64,000 bases of DNA from an uncultured Chryseobacterium sp. Lineage in GTDB: Bacteria > Bacteroidota > Bacteroidia > Flavobacteriales > Weeksellaceae. A program made the translations under genes and the position numbers. The stretch spans positions 9,346 through 73,345 of the forward strand of contig NZ_CAKZIK010000069.1 of NCBI RefSeq assembly GCF_936933875.1, read 5' to 3'. How positions within the stretch are numbered: position 1 is the first letter of the stretch; each line of letters starts with the position of its first letter. This document shows, one piece after another, positions 33,879 through 41,112 of the stretch. A model generated the notes under the pieces. That model was not told where the DNA came from. It was given only the letters and a program-made list of their open reading frames with translations, and did no database searches.

Positions 33879-35133
33879 AAAGGTTTTGAAGGAAGTATTT
33901 TTTTTGTTGTTCGAGAAGCGCTAAAATTCTTTTTTCAGTTTCAAGCTTTTCTGAGAGACTTGCCAATATATTTGATATTTTTATTTGTTCAGATTCAGTA
34001 GGTAAGTTTATTTTTAATTTTAAGAATTCATTTTTGCTCATATTATATCTCGTACTTCCTTGTGCAAGCTTCACTATTGTGTTTCTAAAAACTTTACTTC
34101 TAAAAAGGAAACTAGCAAATTTTGGATTTAGGGCTGTATGTGAAAATGTTCGGAAACCAAAGCAAAAACTGTTCATATATGTATCGTCAACTTCCTGTAG
34201 CAAAACAGAAGACATTCCGATTTCATTTGCGGTTTCAGATGATACTGTAAAAAAAGCATCACCAAATTTTACCTTGCTCTGATTTTCATTTTCATCAATT
34301 TCTACAAATCCACATTCGTTAATATCAATTGTTCTCGAATCAAAAATTTGTTTGTATTGAATGTATCTTTTTCCAGAACCAAAATCTTCTTTGCTTTTAC
34401 CTGTAAGTCCATTAAATGTTTCTCCTATTTCAGCTAATTTAAAAGTTTTCCATTTTTCATAACTCCCTTTCAATTTTAATTTTTCCTCCATAAAAAGGTT
34501 AACAAGTATTTCGATTTGGGAGTTTAACTGATTAATCGTTTTCATTGAACACTCAATTCTCGAATCTAACAAAAAAAGAAAATTGGCTATTTTATTCTGC
34601 TCTTCAATTGTAGTAATATGAATCGGTAAGGATTTATATTCTTCAGCATTTATTCCAGGTTGACCAGAGCGCATCGACATTGATAATACCCATTTTTCAT
34701 ACTCATAAGTCAATGTTTGTGAAAAAATAAAGTAAGGATTGTTATTTTTAATGTTAAATCGAATAAGAAAACCTGCGAAAAAAACATTGCCATCGTTTTT
34801 ATTATACAAGTATGATTTTCCAACACTTGCTCCCGTTCTTGTAAAAAGAACATCTCCTTCATTTAACAAATATTTGGATTCTAAATTACCTTTTGGAGAG
34901 CATAAGGGATTTGGATTAAATAGCCGTGTACTTTCATCAATATCTGTAATTCTTATATATTTATTTTCTCCATCATAATTTGTTGCAGCTGCATTCATTC
35001 CATACATTATGTTATTAGAAACATCACCTAACTTGTTTGACTCCCAATTCTCTACAAACTCAGGAAAACGAAGTTTAGGGAAATAATTTGGGGAATTTGG
35101 GGATTTTTTTACACTTTTATCTTTATCGCTCAT
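33871..35133 (-). CDS. hsdS: Type I restriction enzyme, S subunit (expressed copy)
   Basis: HsdS gives the restriction-modification complex its DNA target. The 420-residue protein has the N-terminal extension (MSDKDKSVKKSPNSPNYF) and two recognition domains: the first from about residue 20 to 170 followed by the helix IEEQNKIANFLFLLDSRIE, and the second ending in the helix EQIKISNILASLSEKLETE and the tail KKYFLQNLFI. It starts 40 bp after hsdM on the same strand, so it is the copy translated with hsdM. Confidence 0.93.
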   Translation of the reverse strand: MSDKDKSVKKSPNSPNYFPKLRFPEFVENWESNKLGDVSNNIMYGMNAAATNYDGENKYIRITDIDESTRLFNPNPLCSPKGNLESKYLLNEGDVLFTRTGASVGKSYLYNKNDGNVFFAGFLIRFNIKNNNPYFIFSQTLTYEYEKWVLSMSMRSGQPGINAEEYKSLPIHITTIEEQNKIANFLFLLDSRIECSMKTINQLNSQIEILVNLFMEEKLKLKGSYEKWKTFKLAEIGETFNGLTGKSKEDFGSGKRYIQYKQIFDSRTIDINECGFVEIDENENQSKVKFGDAFFTVSSETANEIGMSSVLLQEVDDTYMNSFCFGFRTFSHTALNPKFASFLFRSKVFRNTIVKLAQGSTRYNMSKNEFLKLKINLPTESEQIKISNILASLSEKLETEKRILALLEQQKKYFLQNLFI

Positions 35134-35173
35134 CTTGACTTTTTTGAAAAATTAATTCTAAAACTTGAGGATT

Positions 35174-36742
35174 TTAAAAAACCAACCCCAATTCTTTTAA
35201 ATACACATTAATTTCAGCATCAAGTTCGCTGCGTTTCGCCTCCAATTCTTTCAGTTCGTTCATCACCGCATGAATATCAATTTCTTCCTCTTCCTCAAAA
35301 GTATCCACATATCTTGGAATGTTCAAATTGTAATCGTTTTCTGCAACCTCTTCCAAACTCGCTTTATGACTGAATTTTTCAATTTCTGTTCGGTTTTGAT
35401 AAGTTTCAACTATTTTGTCTATATGCTTGTTGAGCAACACATTCTGATTCTTTTGCTTCTCAAATTCCTTGCTCGCATCGATGAACAAAATATCCTCATC
35501 TTGCTCGCGACATTTCTTAAACACCAAAATACAGGTCGGAATACTTGTTCCATAGAAAATATTGGCAGGCAAACCAATTACGGCATCCAAATAATTTTTC
35601 TCTTTAATCAAATTTTTGCGAATTGTTAATTCCGCTGCACCTCTGAACAAAACTCCATGAGGCATTACCACCGCCATTATTCCGTTCTCGTCCAAATGAT
35701 AAATCATATGTTGGATAAATGCAAAATCCGCTTTGGAAGCAGGAGCCAATTTTCCGTATTGCGAAAACCTCTCGTCAAGCAACAAAAGTTCATTGGAACT
35801 CCATTTTGCGGAAAAAGGTGGATTTGCAACAATGGCGTCAAAAGTTTTGTCCATGTGTTGCGGTTTCTCCAAAGTGTCTTCTTGCTTGATATCGAAATTA
35901 CTGTAACTTACTCCGTGCAGAATCATGTTCATTCGTGCAAGGTTATAAGTCGTTCTGTTCATTTCCTGACCGTAGAAATCGCTCACTTTTGCTTCTCTCG
36001 CGACACGCAAAAGCAAAGAGCCACTTCCGCAAGTCGGATCATAAACCGATTTCAATTGATTTCTTCTACTGGTCACAATTCTCGATAAGATGGTGGAAAC
36101 TTGTTGCGGAGTGTAAAATTCACCCGCTTTTTTTCCTGCACCACTCGCAAATTGTGCAATCAAATATTCATAAGCATCACCCAAAACATCGGCATTGGAA
36201 TCGGATAAATTGAAATCAATTTCATCCAAATGATATAATACTTTGGAGATTAGAGTATTTTTCTCGTCTTCTGTTTTTCCAAGTTTGGAAGAAGTCAAAT
36301 CCAAATCCTCAAAAAGATGTTCAAAATCGTCTTCACTACTTGTTCCAAGTGTAGATTGTTCAATATTGGTGAGGATTTTTGAAAGTTCAGGCAAAATAAA
36401 ATTGGATTCTCCTTCAACCCTGTTGTAACCTTTTTTCGCAACATTGCTGAAAAGTTCAGATGGTTTCAGAAAATAACCCAAATCTTCTACGATTTCCTCA
36501 TAAATTGCTTCTACAATTTCTTTTCCTTCTTCGGAATTTTCATCTACATCATTATAATCGGTTTCTTCTCCTGAATCGTGTAGTATTTTATTTGCAGTAA
36601 AATGGATTTTCTCGGAAAGATATTTATAGAAAATAAAACCCAAAATATAATCCCGAAATTCATCGGCATCCATTTTTCCGCGTAAAGTATTGGCGATATT
36701 CCAAAGTTGCTGCTGCAACTGTCTTTTCTGTTCTTCAGACAT
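35174..36742 (-). CDS. hsdM: Type I restriction enzyme, M subunit
   Basis: HsdM methylates adenine at the target set by HsdS, using SAM. The 522-residue protein has an N-terminal HsdM helical domain (LWNIANTLRGKMDADEFRDY), the SAM-binding motif VYDPTCGSGSLLLRV and the catalytic NPPF in AIVANPPFSAKW, followed by the KADFAFIQHMIYHL region. It is complete. A TATCTTTG -7 box (36766-36773) lies 24 bp upstream on the minus strand; a TTG is present but at 15 bp, closer than usual. It heads the hsdM-hsdS unit. Confidence 0.96.
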   Translation of the reverse strand: MSEEQKRQLQQQLWNIANTLRGKMDADEFRDYILGFIFYKYLSEKIHFTANKILHDSGEETDYNDVDENSEEGKEIVEAIYEEIVEDLGYFLKPSELFSNVAKKGYNRVEGESNFILPELSKILTNIEQSTLGTSSEDDFEHLFEDLDLTSSKLGKTEDEKNTLISKVLYHLDEIDFNLSDSNADVLGDAYEYLIAQFASGAGKKAGEFYTPQQVSTILSRIVTSRRNQLKSVYDPTCGSGSLLLRVAREAKVSDFYGQEMNRTTYNLARMNMILHGVSYSNFDIKQEDTLEKPQHMDKTFDAIVANPPFSAKWSSNELLLLDERFSQYGKLAPASKADFAFIQHMIYHLDENGIMAVVMPHGVLFRGAAELTIRKNLIKEKNYLDAVIGLPANIFYGTSIPTCILVFKKCREQDEDILFIDASKEFEKQKNQNVLLNKHIDKIVETYQNRTEIEKFSHKASLEEVAENDYNLNIPRYVDTFEEEEEIDIHAVMNELKELEAKRSELDAEINVYLKELGLVF

Positions 36743-37207
36743 ATTTTATCCTTAATGTAAAACCTCAAAGATAACGAAAGTTGCTCGTCAAAGGAAAATT
36801 ACCGAAAGAATGTTTTACAAAAAATTCTATTCTGCGCACATTCTATTCTAATCAAAATTAGAAATAGACTTCGTAAAGTTCTCACATAATGAGAAAAACA
36901 ACAGTAGGTGAAACTTGCTTAATTAAAAAGAACTTTGGAAGTTATTCAGTATTCATGAATGTTTATGATGGATTTATTTATCTATTTTGAAAACAAAATG
37001 TCCAGTTTTTTAGTAAATAAACTGGACAAAATATTGATTATTTTCACTTCCTCACGGCTTACTAAAAAAAGAATGAGAACCTAAGTCCTCATTCAATATC
37101 CATTGCCAGATTACCAGTGCCTCAATGTTTTGTAAAGATAATAAATATTCCAAAAAAAATCAATAAACCTAAAAAACCATAACCAATTAATACCAATCAT
37201 TTCAAAA
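36743..37207. other. Noncoding spacer between hsdM and the duplicated iteron block
   Basis: No reading frame is convincing. It holds the hsdM promoter, a 9-bp inverted repeat at 37000-37027 (GTCCAGTTT/AAACTGGAC) and a 7-bp one at 37072-37095 (GAATGAG/CTCATTC). Confidence 0.5.
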
Positions 37208-37545
37208 ACCTGCGTAATATGACCACACGGTTCTACTCAACGTGGGTAAAACAGATACAACCAACTTGCAAACCTGCGTAAAAAAGATACAACCTAAGCC
37301 AATCTCTTTCTATTTTTTTTCTTCAAAATCCAATTTATTTTAAAATTAAAGAGTTAAAGCCTAGAACAAGCGTCCATCAAGCATTTTCAGACCTCTGAAA
37401 AATCTTCATCTTGCAATAAAACTTTTGTTGCAAGATGTGTCTTTGTATATACGACTTTTCAAGTTGTCGATACAAAAACGATCTTGCCTTTTTGAAAAAG
37501 GGGAAAAACTGCGGAACTTGTTTTTTCTTTCAGAAATTGCGTTCA
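37208..37545 (+). repeat. Noncoding block copy A: iteron-like repeats and two hairpins
   Basis: This segment is a diverged copy of 59645-59985. It opens with three related units: ACCTGCGTAATATGACC (37208), ACGTGGGTAAAACAGATACA (37240) and ACCTGCGTAAAAAAGATACA (37272). Then come a conserved TTTTCAGAC block and, after an inverted repeat CTTGCAA/TTGCAAG (37410-37434), a long hairpin at 37430-37487 and a second at 37487-37501, followed by conserved CGGAACT and a T-run. The HTH and Rep-like genes start downstream. An origin of replication or transfer, or a structured RNA, is possible. Confidence 0.7.
37430..37501 (+). other. Structured two-hairpin element, copy A
   Basis: GCAAGA (37430-37435) pairs with TCTTGC (37482-37487); inside, TTTGTAT pairs with ATACAAA and CGAC with GTCG. 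The next hairpin is CCTTTTT-G-AAAAAGG (37487-37501). The same pairing plan with different bases is found in copy B at 59867-59938. Confidence 0.6.
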
Positions 37546-37684
37546 AGAATCTAAATTCATCTTAATTATTCTTTTTTAATCTTCCGAGATTCCAAACTCG
37601 TCTAAATTGTTCTTATTTAGCCCACACCGCATGAACACTATTGTTTTAGAATACAAATCGAATGAAATTTGCATAAAAAATATT

Positions 37685-37942
37685 ATGGCAGTTGATATAA
37701 TTACGAAAGAAGACCTAAAAGAATTTAAAATTGAACTTTTGCAAGATTTACAGAAAATTCTAAATTCCACCAAAACGATGGAGAAGAAATGGTTGAAATC
37801 TAACGAGGTTAGAAAAATTTTGAAAATTTCCTCAGGGACATTACAGACGCTTCGCATCAATGGAACTTTACAGTATTCCAAAGTGGGTGGAACAATCTAT
37901 TACAATTATCAGGACATCGAGAAAATGCTAAATCAGAAATAA
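37685..37942 (+). CDS. Helix-turn-helix (excisionase/MerR-like) protein
   Basis: The frame is open from 37607; the ATG at 37685 (MAVDIITKEDLKEFKIELL) gives 85 residues, and the ATG at 37631 would give 103. The first 35 residues are a coiled coil; the rest is an HTH_17-type winged fold: KWLKSNEVRKILKISSGTL, RINGTLQYSKVGGTIYY and a final helix with EKMLNQK. Such proteins are regulators or excision factors in Bacteroidota mobile elements and are commonly placed in front of a Rep-like gene. The next gene starts 7 bp downstream. Start choice is uncertain. Confidence 0.75.
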   Translation: MAVDIITKEDLKEFKIELLQDLQKILNSTKTMEKKWLKSNEVRKILKISSGTLQTLRINGTLQYSKVGGTIYYNYQDIEKMLNQK

Positions 37943-37949
37943 TTTCGGT

Positions 37950-38744
37950 ATGAATTACATTTTTCATCTCACTGGTTTTTACGACAAAATACAGGAAGAC
38001 AACCGACTGAATCCTACTCACATCAGTCTTTACCTTGCTTTGTTTCAGTTTTGGAACCTCAATCGTTTTCGAAATCCAATCAGTATTTCGCGAAATGAAA
38101 TGATGAAACTGAGCAAAATTTCTGCTTTTGGAACTTACCATAAATGCATTAAAGAACTGCAAGAATTTGGATATATTGAATACATCCCATCATTCAATCC
38201 TTACAAAGGGAGTTTGGTGAACCTATTTAGTTTTGATAATTCTGAGGAGATTCAAAATTTGAATATGAAGCGTATCAAAAAACAAACAGCCTCTGAACAG
38301 GTAGAGAACAGGATGCATATCAAAATCGATACAGGTTCTGAACAAGCACTGATACCTTCTATAAACAGTATAAACTCTTTAAACAATAAACAATTAAAAG
38401 ATAATGAGCAATCAAGAATTTTTGATGAAGAGAATTTGCTTTTAAAGAAAAAAAATAGTTTGATAAAAATTCCACCGGACATTTTAGAAGTTGAAATGTA
38501 TTTTCTGGAAAGGGATTCCACAAAACTTGAAGCCGAAAGGTTTTTCAATCATTACGAAAGCAATGGTTGGCTCGTCGGCGGAAAATCGAAGATGAAAAAT
38601 TGGGAAGCCGCTGCGAGAAATTGGCTTTTAAATTCGAAAAAATTCAATAATACCTCAAATTCCCCTAGTTTTGCGAATGGAGTGGAGTTAAAACCAAATC
38701 ACCTCAATGCAACTACCAACAAATCCTATCGAGATGAGTTATGA
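37950..38744 (+). CDS. Winged-helix Rep-like/regulatory protein of mobile elements
   Basis: The 264-residue protein has an N-terminal winged-helix part (LNPTHISLYLALFQFWNLNR, ISISRNEMMKLSKISAFGTY, LQEFGYIEYIPSFNPYKGS) followed by a charged linker and a C-terminal DnaD-like segment (ERFFNHYESNGWLVGGKS, MKNWEAAARNWLLN). That C-terminal motif recurs in replication-loading proteins of plasmids and phages. It lies between the HTH gene and a DnaC/IstB-like ATPase, overlapping the latter by 11 bp, which supports a helicase-loading or plasmid-type replication role. It may instead be a transcription regulator. Confidence 0.65.
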   Translation: MNYIFHLTGFYDKIQEDNRLNPTHISLYLALFQFWNLNRFRNPISISRNEMMKLSKISAFGTYHKCIKELQEFGYIEYIPSFNPYKGSLVNLFSFDNSEEIQNLNMKRIKKQTASEQVENRMHIKIDTGSEQALIPSINSINSLNNKQLKDNEQSRIFDEENLLLKKKNSLIKIPPDILEVEMYFLERDSTKLEAERFFNHYESNGWLVGGKSKMKNWEAAARNWLLNSKKFNNTSNSPSFANGVELKPNHLNATTNKSYRDEL

Positions 38745-39348
38745 CTACAGAGAAGTTGTAATGTGGCTACGAAAATCAGGCAGAAAGTACCTAGGCAAAA
38801 ACTTTATTATTCCTGAAAACGAAAAAGGAATTATTTTCGGAATGCTCGCTTGGTTTCTTCAGGACGAATTAGTAGCCAAAGAAATGAATATCGATCTCAG
38901 GAAAGGAATAATGCTAAGCGGACCAATCGGATGCGGAAAAACCACACTTTTCAAGCTGATGGGAAAAATACCTTCCGAGAGAAAAAATTTCATGATGACT
39001 TCTACACGCCAAATTGTTTCAGAATTTATGCAGTCTGGCTACGAAATATTAGAAAAATATTCTCGTGGGAGTCTATACAATGATTATCGCACTCCAAAAA
39101 ACTACTGTTTTGATGACCTTGGTAGCGAATCTGCCTCCAAATATTTCGGAAACGACTGCAATGTAATGGCAGAAATTCTCCTAACTCGCTACGATATTTT
39201 CAAGGAAAAAGGAATCATAACGCATCTCACCACCAATCTTACCGCTGGAGAAATAGAAACGATCTACGGGAATCGTCTTCGCTCTAGAATGCGGGAGATG
39301 TTTAATCTTTTTGGGTATGATGAAACTTCATGCGATAAACGGAGATGA
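38734..39348 (+). CDS. DnaC/IstB-like P-loop ATPase
   Basis: The frame begins at 38707; the ATG at 38734 overlaps the preceding stop region by 11 bp and gives 204 residues. The Walker A motif is MLSGPIGCGKTTLFKLMG and Walker B is NYCFDDLGSES, followed by a sensor-type THLTTNLT and arginine-rich RLRSRMREMFN. This is the DnaC/IstB family of AAA+ ATPases, which load replicative helicases or assist IS21 transposition. No IstA is near, so the helicase-loader reading with the upstream DnaD-like protein is preferred. Iteron-like repeats follow downstream. Confidence 0.8.
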   Translation: MSYDYREVVMWLRKSGRKYLGKNFIIPENEKGIIFGMLAWFLQDELVAKEMNIDLRKGIMLSGPIGCGKTTLFKLMGKIPSERKNFMMTSTRQIVSEFMQSGYEILEKYSRGSLYNDYRTPKNYCFDDLGSESASKYFGNDCNVMAEILLTRYDIFKEKGIITHLTTNLTAGEIETIYGNRLRSRMREMFNLFGYDETSCDKRR

Positions 39349-39390
39349 TTCGGAGTTTAATTCATCCTTCCAAAAATGCTAATTGGTTCA

Positions 39391-39613
39391 GAATGGTGTC
39401 AAATCTTAATGTATAATGACCGTTCGAATTGCCTTCTATTAGTTTGATTTTGAGTGTGATAGATGTTATTTAGATATTTGAATGGTGTCAGGAATGGTGT
39501 CAGATTTTAAAGCAAATTATCACACTATCTTCCTTTGGAATATTTGTTAATGGTTGATTATCAATAAAATAAGCTTTTTTTTGTGGCTATAAATGGTGTC
39601 ACGAATGGTGTCA
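39391..39613 (+). repeat. Iteron-like array of five GAATGGTGTCA units
   Basis: Copies start at 39391, 39480, 39492, 39591 (AAATGGTGTCA) and 39603. Two pairs have units spaced exactly 12 bp apart, and the pairs are 111 bp from each other. All are in the same direction, in the spacer behind the ATPase gene. They could bind the Rep-like protein or a regulator. Confidence 0.75.
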
Positions 39614-39627
39614 TGAATAATATCAAT

Positions 39628-40911
39628 CTACAAAACAGTCCATACACCGGATCTATTATTTCCACTCCTCTGAATAATGCCATCAACTTGCAGACTCTTG
39701 AGAATTCTTTTTACCGTGCTGTCTGAAATTTTCAATTCTTTACGAATTGCCGTACCAGTAATTTTTGAATCTTTTTTAATCAATTCCAAGACCTTCTGTT
39801 CAATACTAATTTCCTCAAAATTAAAAATCACATAAAAACCACTGTCATCATACTTAAAAACAGGAGCAGGAGTTTTTGCAGCTTTTGCCTCATTTAAAAT
39901 CTTAATCGTTCCTCTTCCCCAAGATTCAATCAGTCCAGACCGAAAAAACGCATTAGCAATATCTGGATTGTATGGTCGGGAAGGATGTTTGACTTTTAGT
40001 TTGGCAACAGTCCAATCCTCTGGGAGTTCACCTTCATTCCAAATAATCAGTTGATTGTCGTAAACACTGATTTGAATAGGAATTCCACTTGCATAATCCT
40101 TATGCACGATAGCATTCAATATGGCTTCACGAAGTGCAGCAGGTGGAACAGGGAAACTCTCTTTTCTTTGCAGTCCATCATAAGTAATTTGCGCTTTAAG
40201 GTATTTGGTTAGGAGCAAATCAATCACTTTTTCCGCCTGTTCTATCAGTGAACCCTTCACTTCATCTTGAAAAGCCAAGTCATCATCACTTCTGAAAAAA
40301 CCTATTTTGGAAGATGCACCTGTAAAAAGTTTGTCAGGTTTAGGATGAAAAAGAAGAACCGCTGCTTTTTTGAGATTTCCGTCGGGAGCAATTAAATTCA
40401 GTTTTTCTAAAATATCTTCATTGGAGTCATCTTGGATGTTCTCATCAAATCTTTCAGTTTCCGAAGCTCTTTCTTTAAAAAGATTAAATGCGCTATCAGA
40501 AAGATCTTTTAGTTTTGTGTAGGGTTCTGGTGTCCCATCCCATTTTAAACCTTGTTTTCGTAACAAAAATTTATCCAGAGCAGAACCTTTGAGTTCCTGA
40601 TTAGTAGAACCACTTCTGTAATAATAACTGCCTTTGTAATTCACAGGATAAGGATAGGCATCAATAACAATTTCAAGATAATCTTTCCCTGCGTCACTTT
40701 GAAAGTTTACATCCACCAAAATGCCCAGAATATCTTTCACTTTATTGGGCAGATCTTCAGACAGTTTCTTAGCATCGGAAATACCTTTTAAGTTGCCTTT
40801 GTCATCAATACCGATATACATTTTGCCACCACTAGCATTGGCAAATCCACAAATCCACTTAATGTATTCGTCGCGCCAACTTTCTTTGTATTCGGTATTT
40901 TGGTTTTCCAT
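39628..40911 (-). CDS. AlbA_2/Schlafen-type ATP-binding regulator
   Basis: The 427-residue protein begins with an AlbA_2 domain (ENQNTEYKESWRDEYIKWI, GGKMYIGIDDKGNLKGI), continues with an ATPase-like region found in this family (PVPPAALREAILNAIVHKDY, IWNEGELPEDW and HPSRPYNPDIANAFFRSGLI) and ends with a winged helix (ITGTAIRKELKISDSTVKRI). These proteins are annotated as transcription regulators or RNA/DNA-acting Schlafen relatives and are common in defence islands. It is transcribed towards the iteron array, divergent from the primase-helicase gene with a 201-bp shared spacer, and may control it. Confidence 0.85.
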   Translation of the reverse strand: MENQNTEYKESWRDEYIKWICGFANASGGKMYIGIDDKGNLKGISDAKKLSEDLPNKVKDILGILVDVNFQSDAGKDYLEIVIDAYPYPVNYKGSYYYRSGSTNQELKGSALDKFLLRKQGLKWDGTPEPYTKLKDLSDSAFNLFKERASETERFDENIQDDSNEDILEKLNLIAPDGNLKKAAVLLFHPKPDKLFTGASSKIGFFRSDDDLAFQDEVKGSLIEQAEKVIDLLLTKYLKAQITYDGLQRKESFPVPPAALREAILNAIVHKDYASGIPIQISVYDNQLIIWNEGELPEDWTVAKLKVKHPSRPYNPDIANAFFRSGLIESWGRGTIKILNEAKAAKTPAPVFKYDDSGFYVIFNFEEISIEQKVLELIKKDSKITGTAIRKELKISDSTVKRILKSLQVDGIIQRSGNNRSGVWTVL

Positions 40912-41112
40912 AATTAAAGGTTACCACAAAAATAATGAATTATCTTTTTAAAGATGTGTTTGTTCAAGGACTTTTTCTCATCAAAAACTTTTTCATCAAA
41001 AATCAAAAAACTCTTCCAAACACTACTTTCACTTTAATAAATCTAATTCTTGAAAATATTTTTGAATACTTTTACATGGATTAATATTCAATAAGTGTAT
41101 TAGTTGTGATTC

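Noticed and set aside
38707..39348. IS21-type transposition helper (IstB)
   Set aside because: No IstA gene or IS21 ends are near; the neighbours are HTH and DnaD-like proteins, which favour a helicase loader.
39391..39613. CRISPR array
   Set aside because: Units are 11 bp with unequal gaps (89, 12, 99, 12) and there are no cas genes; iterons fit better.
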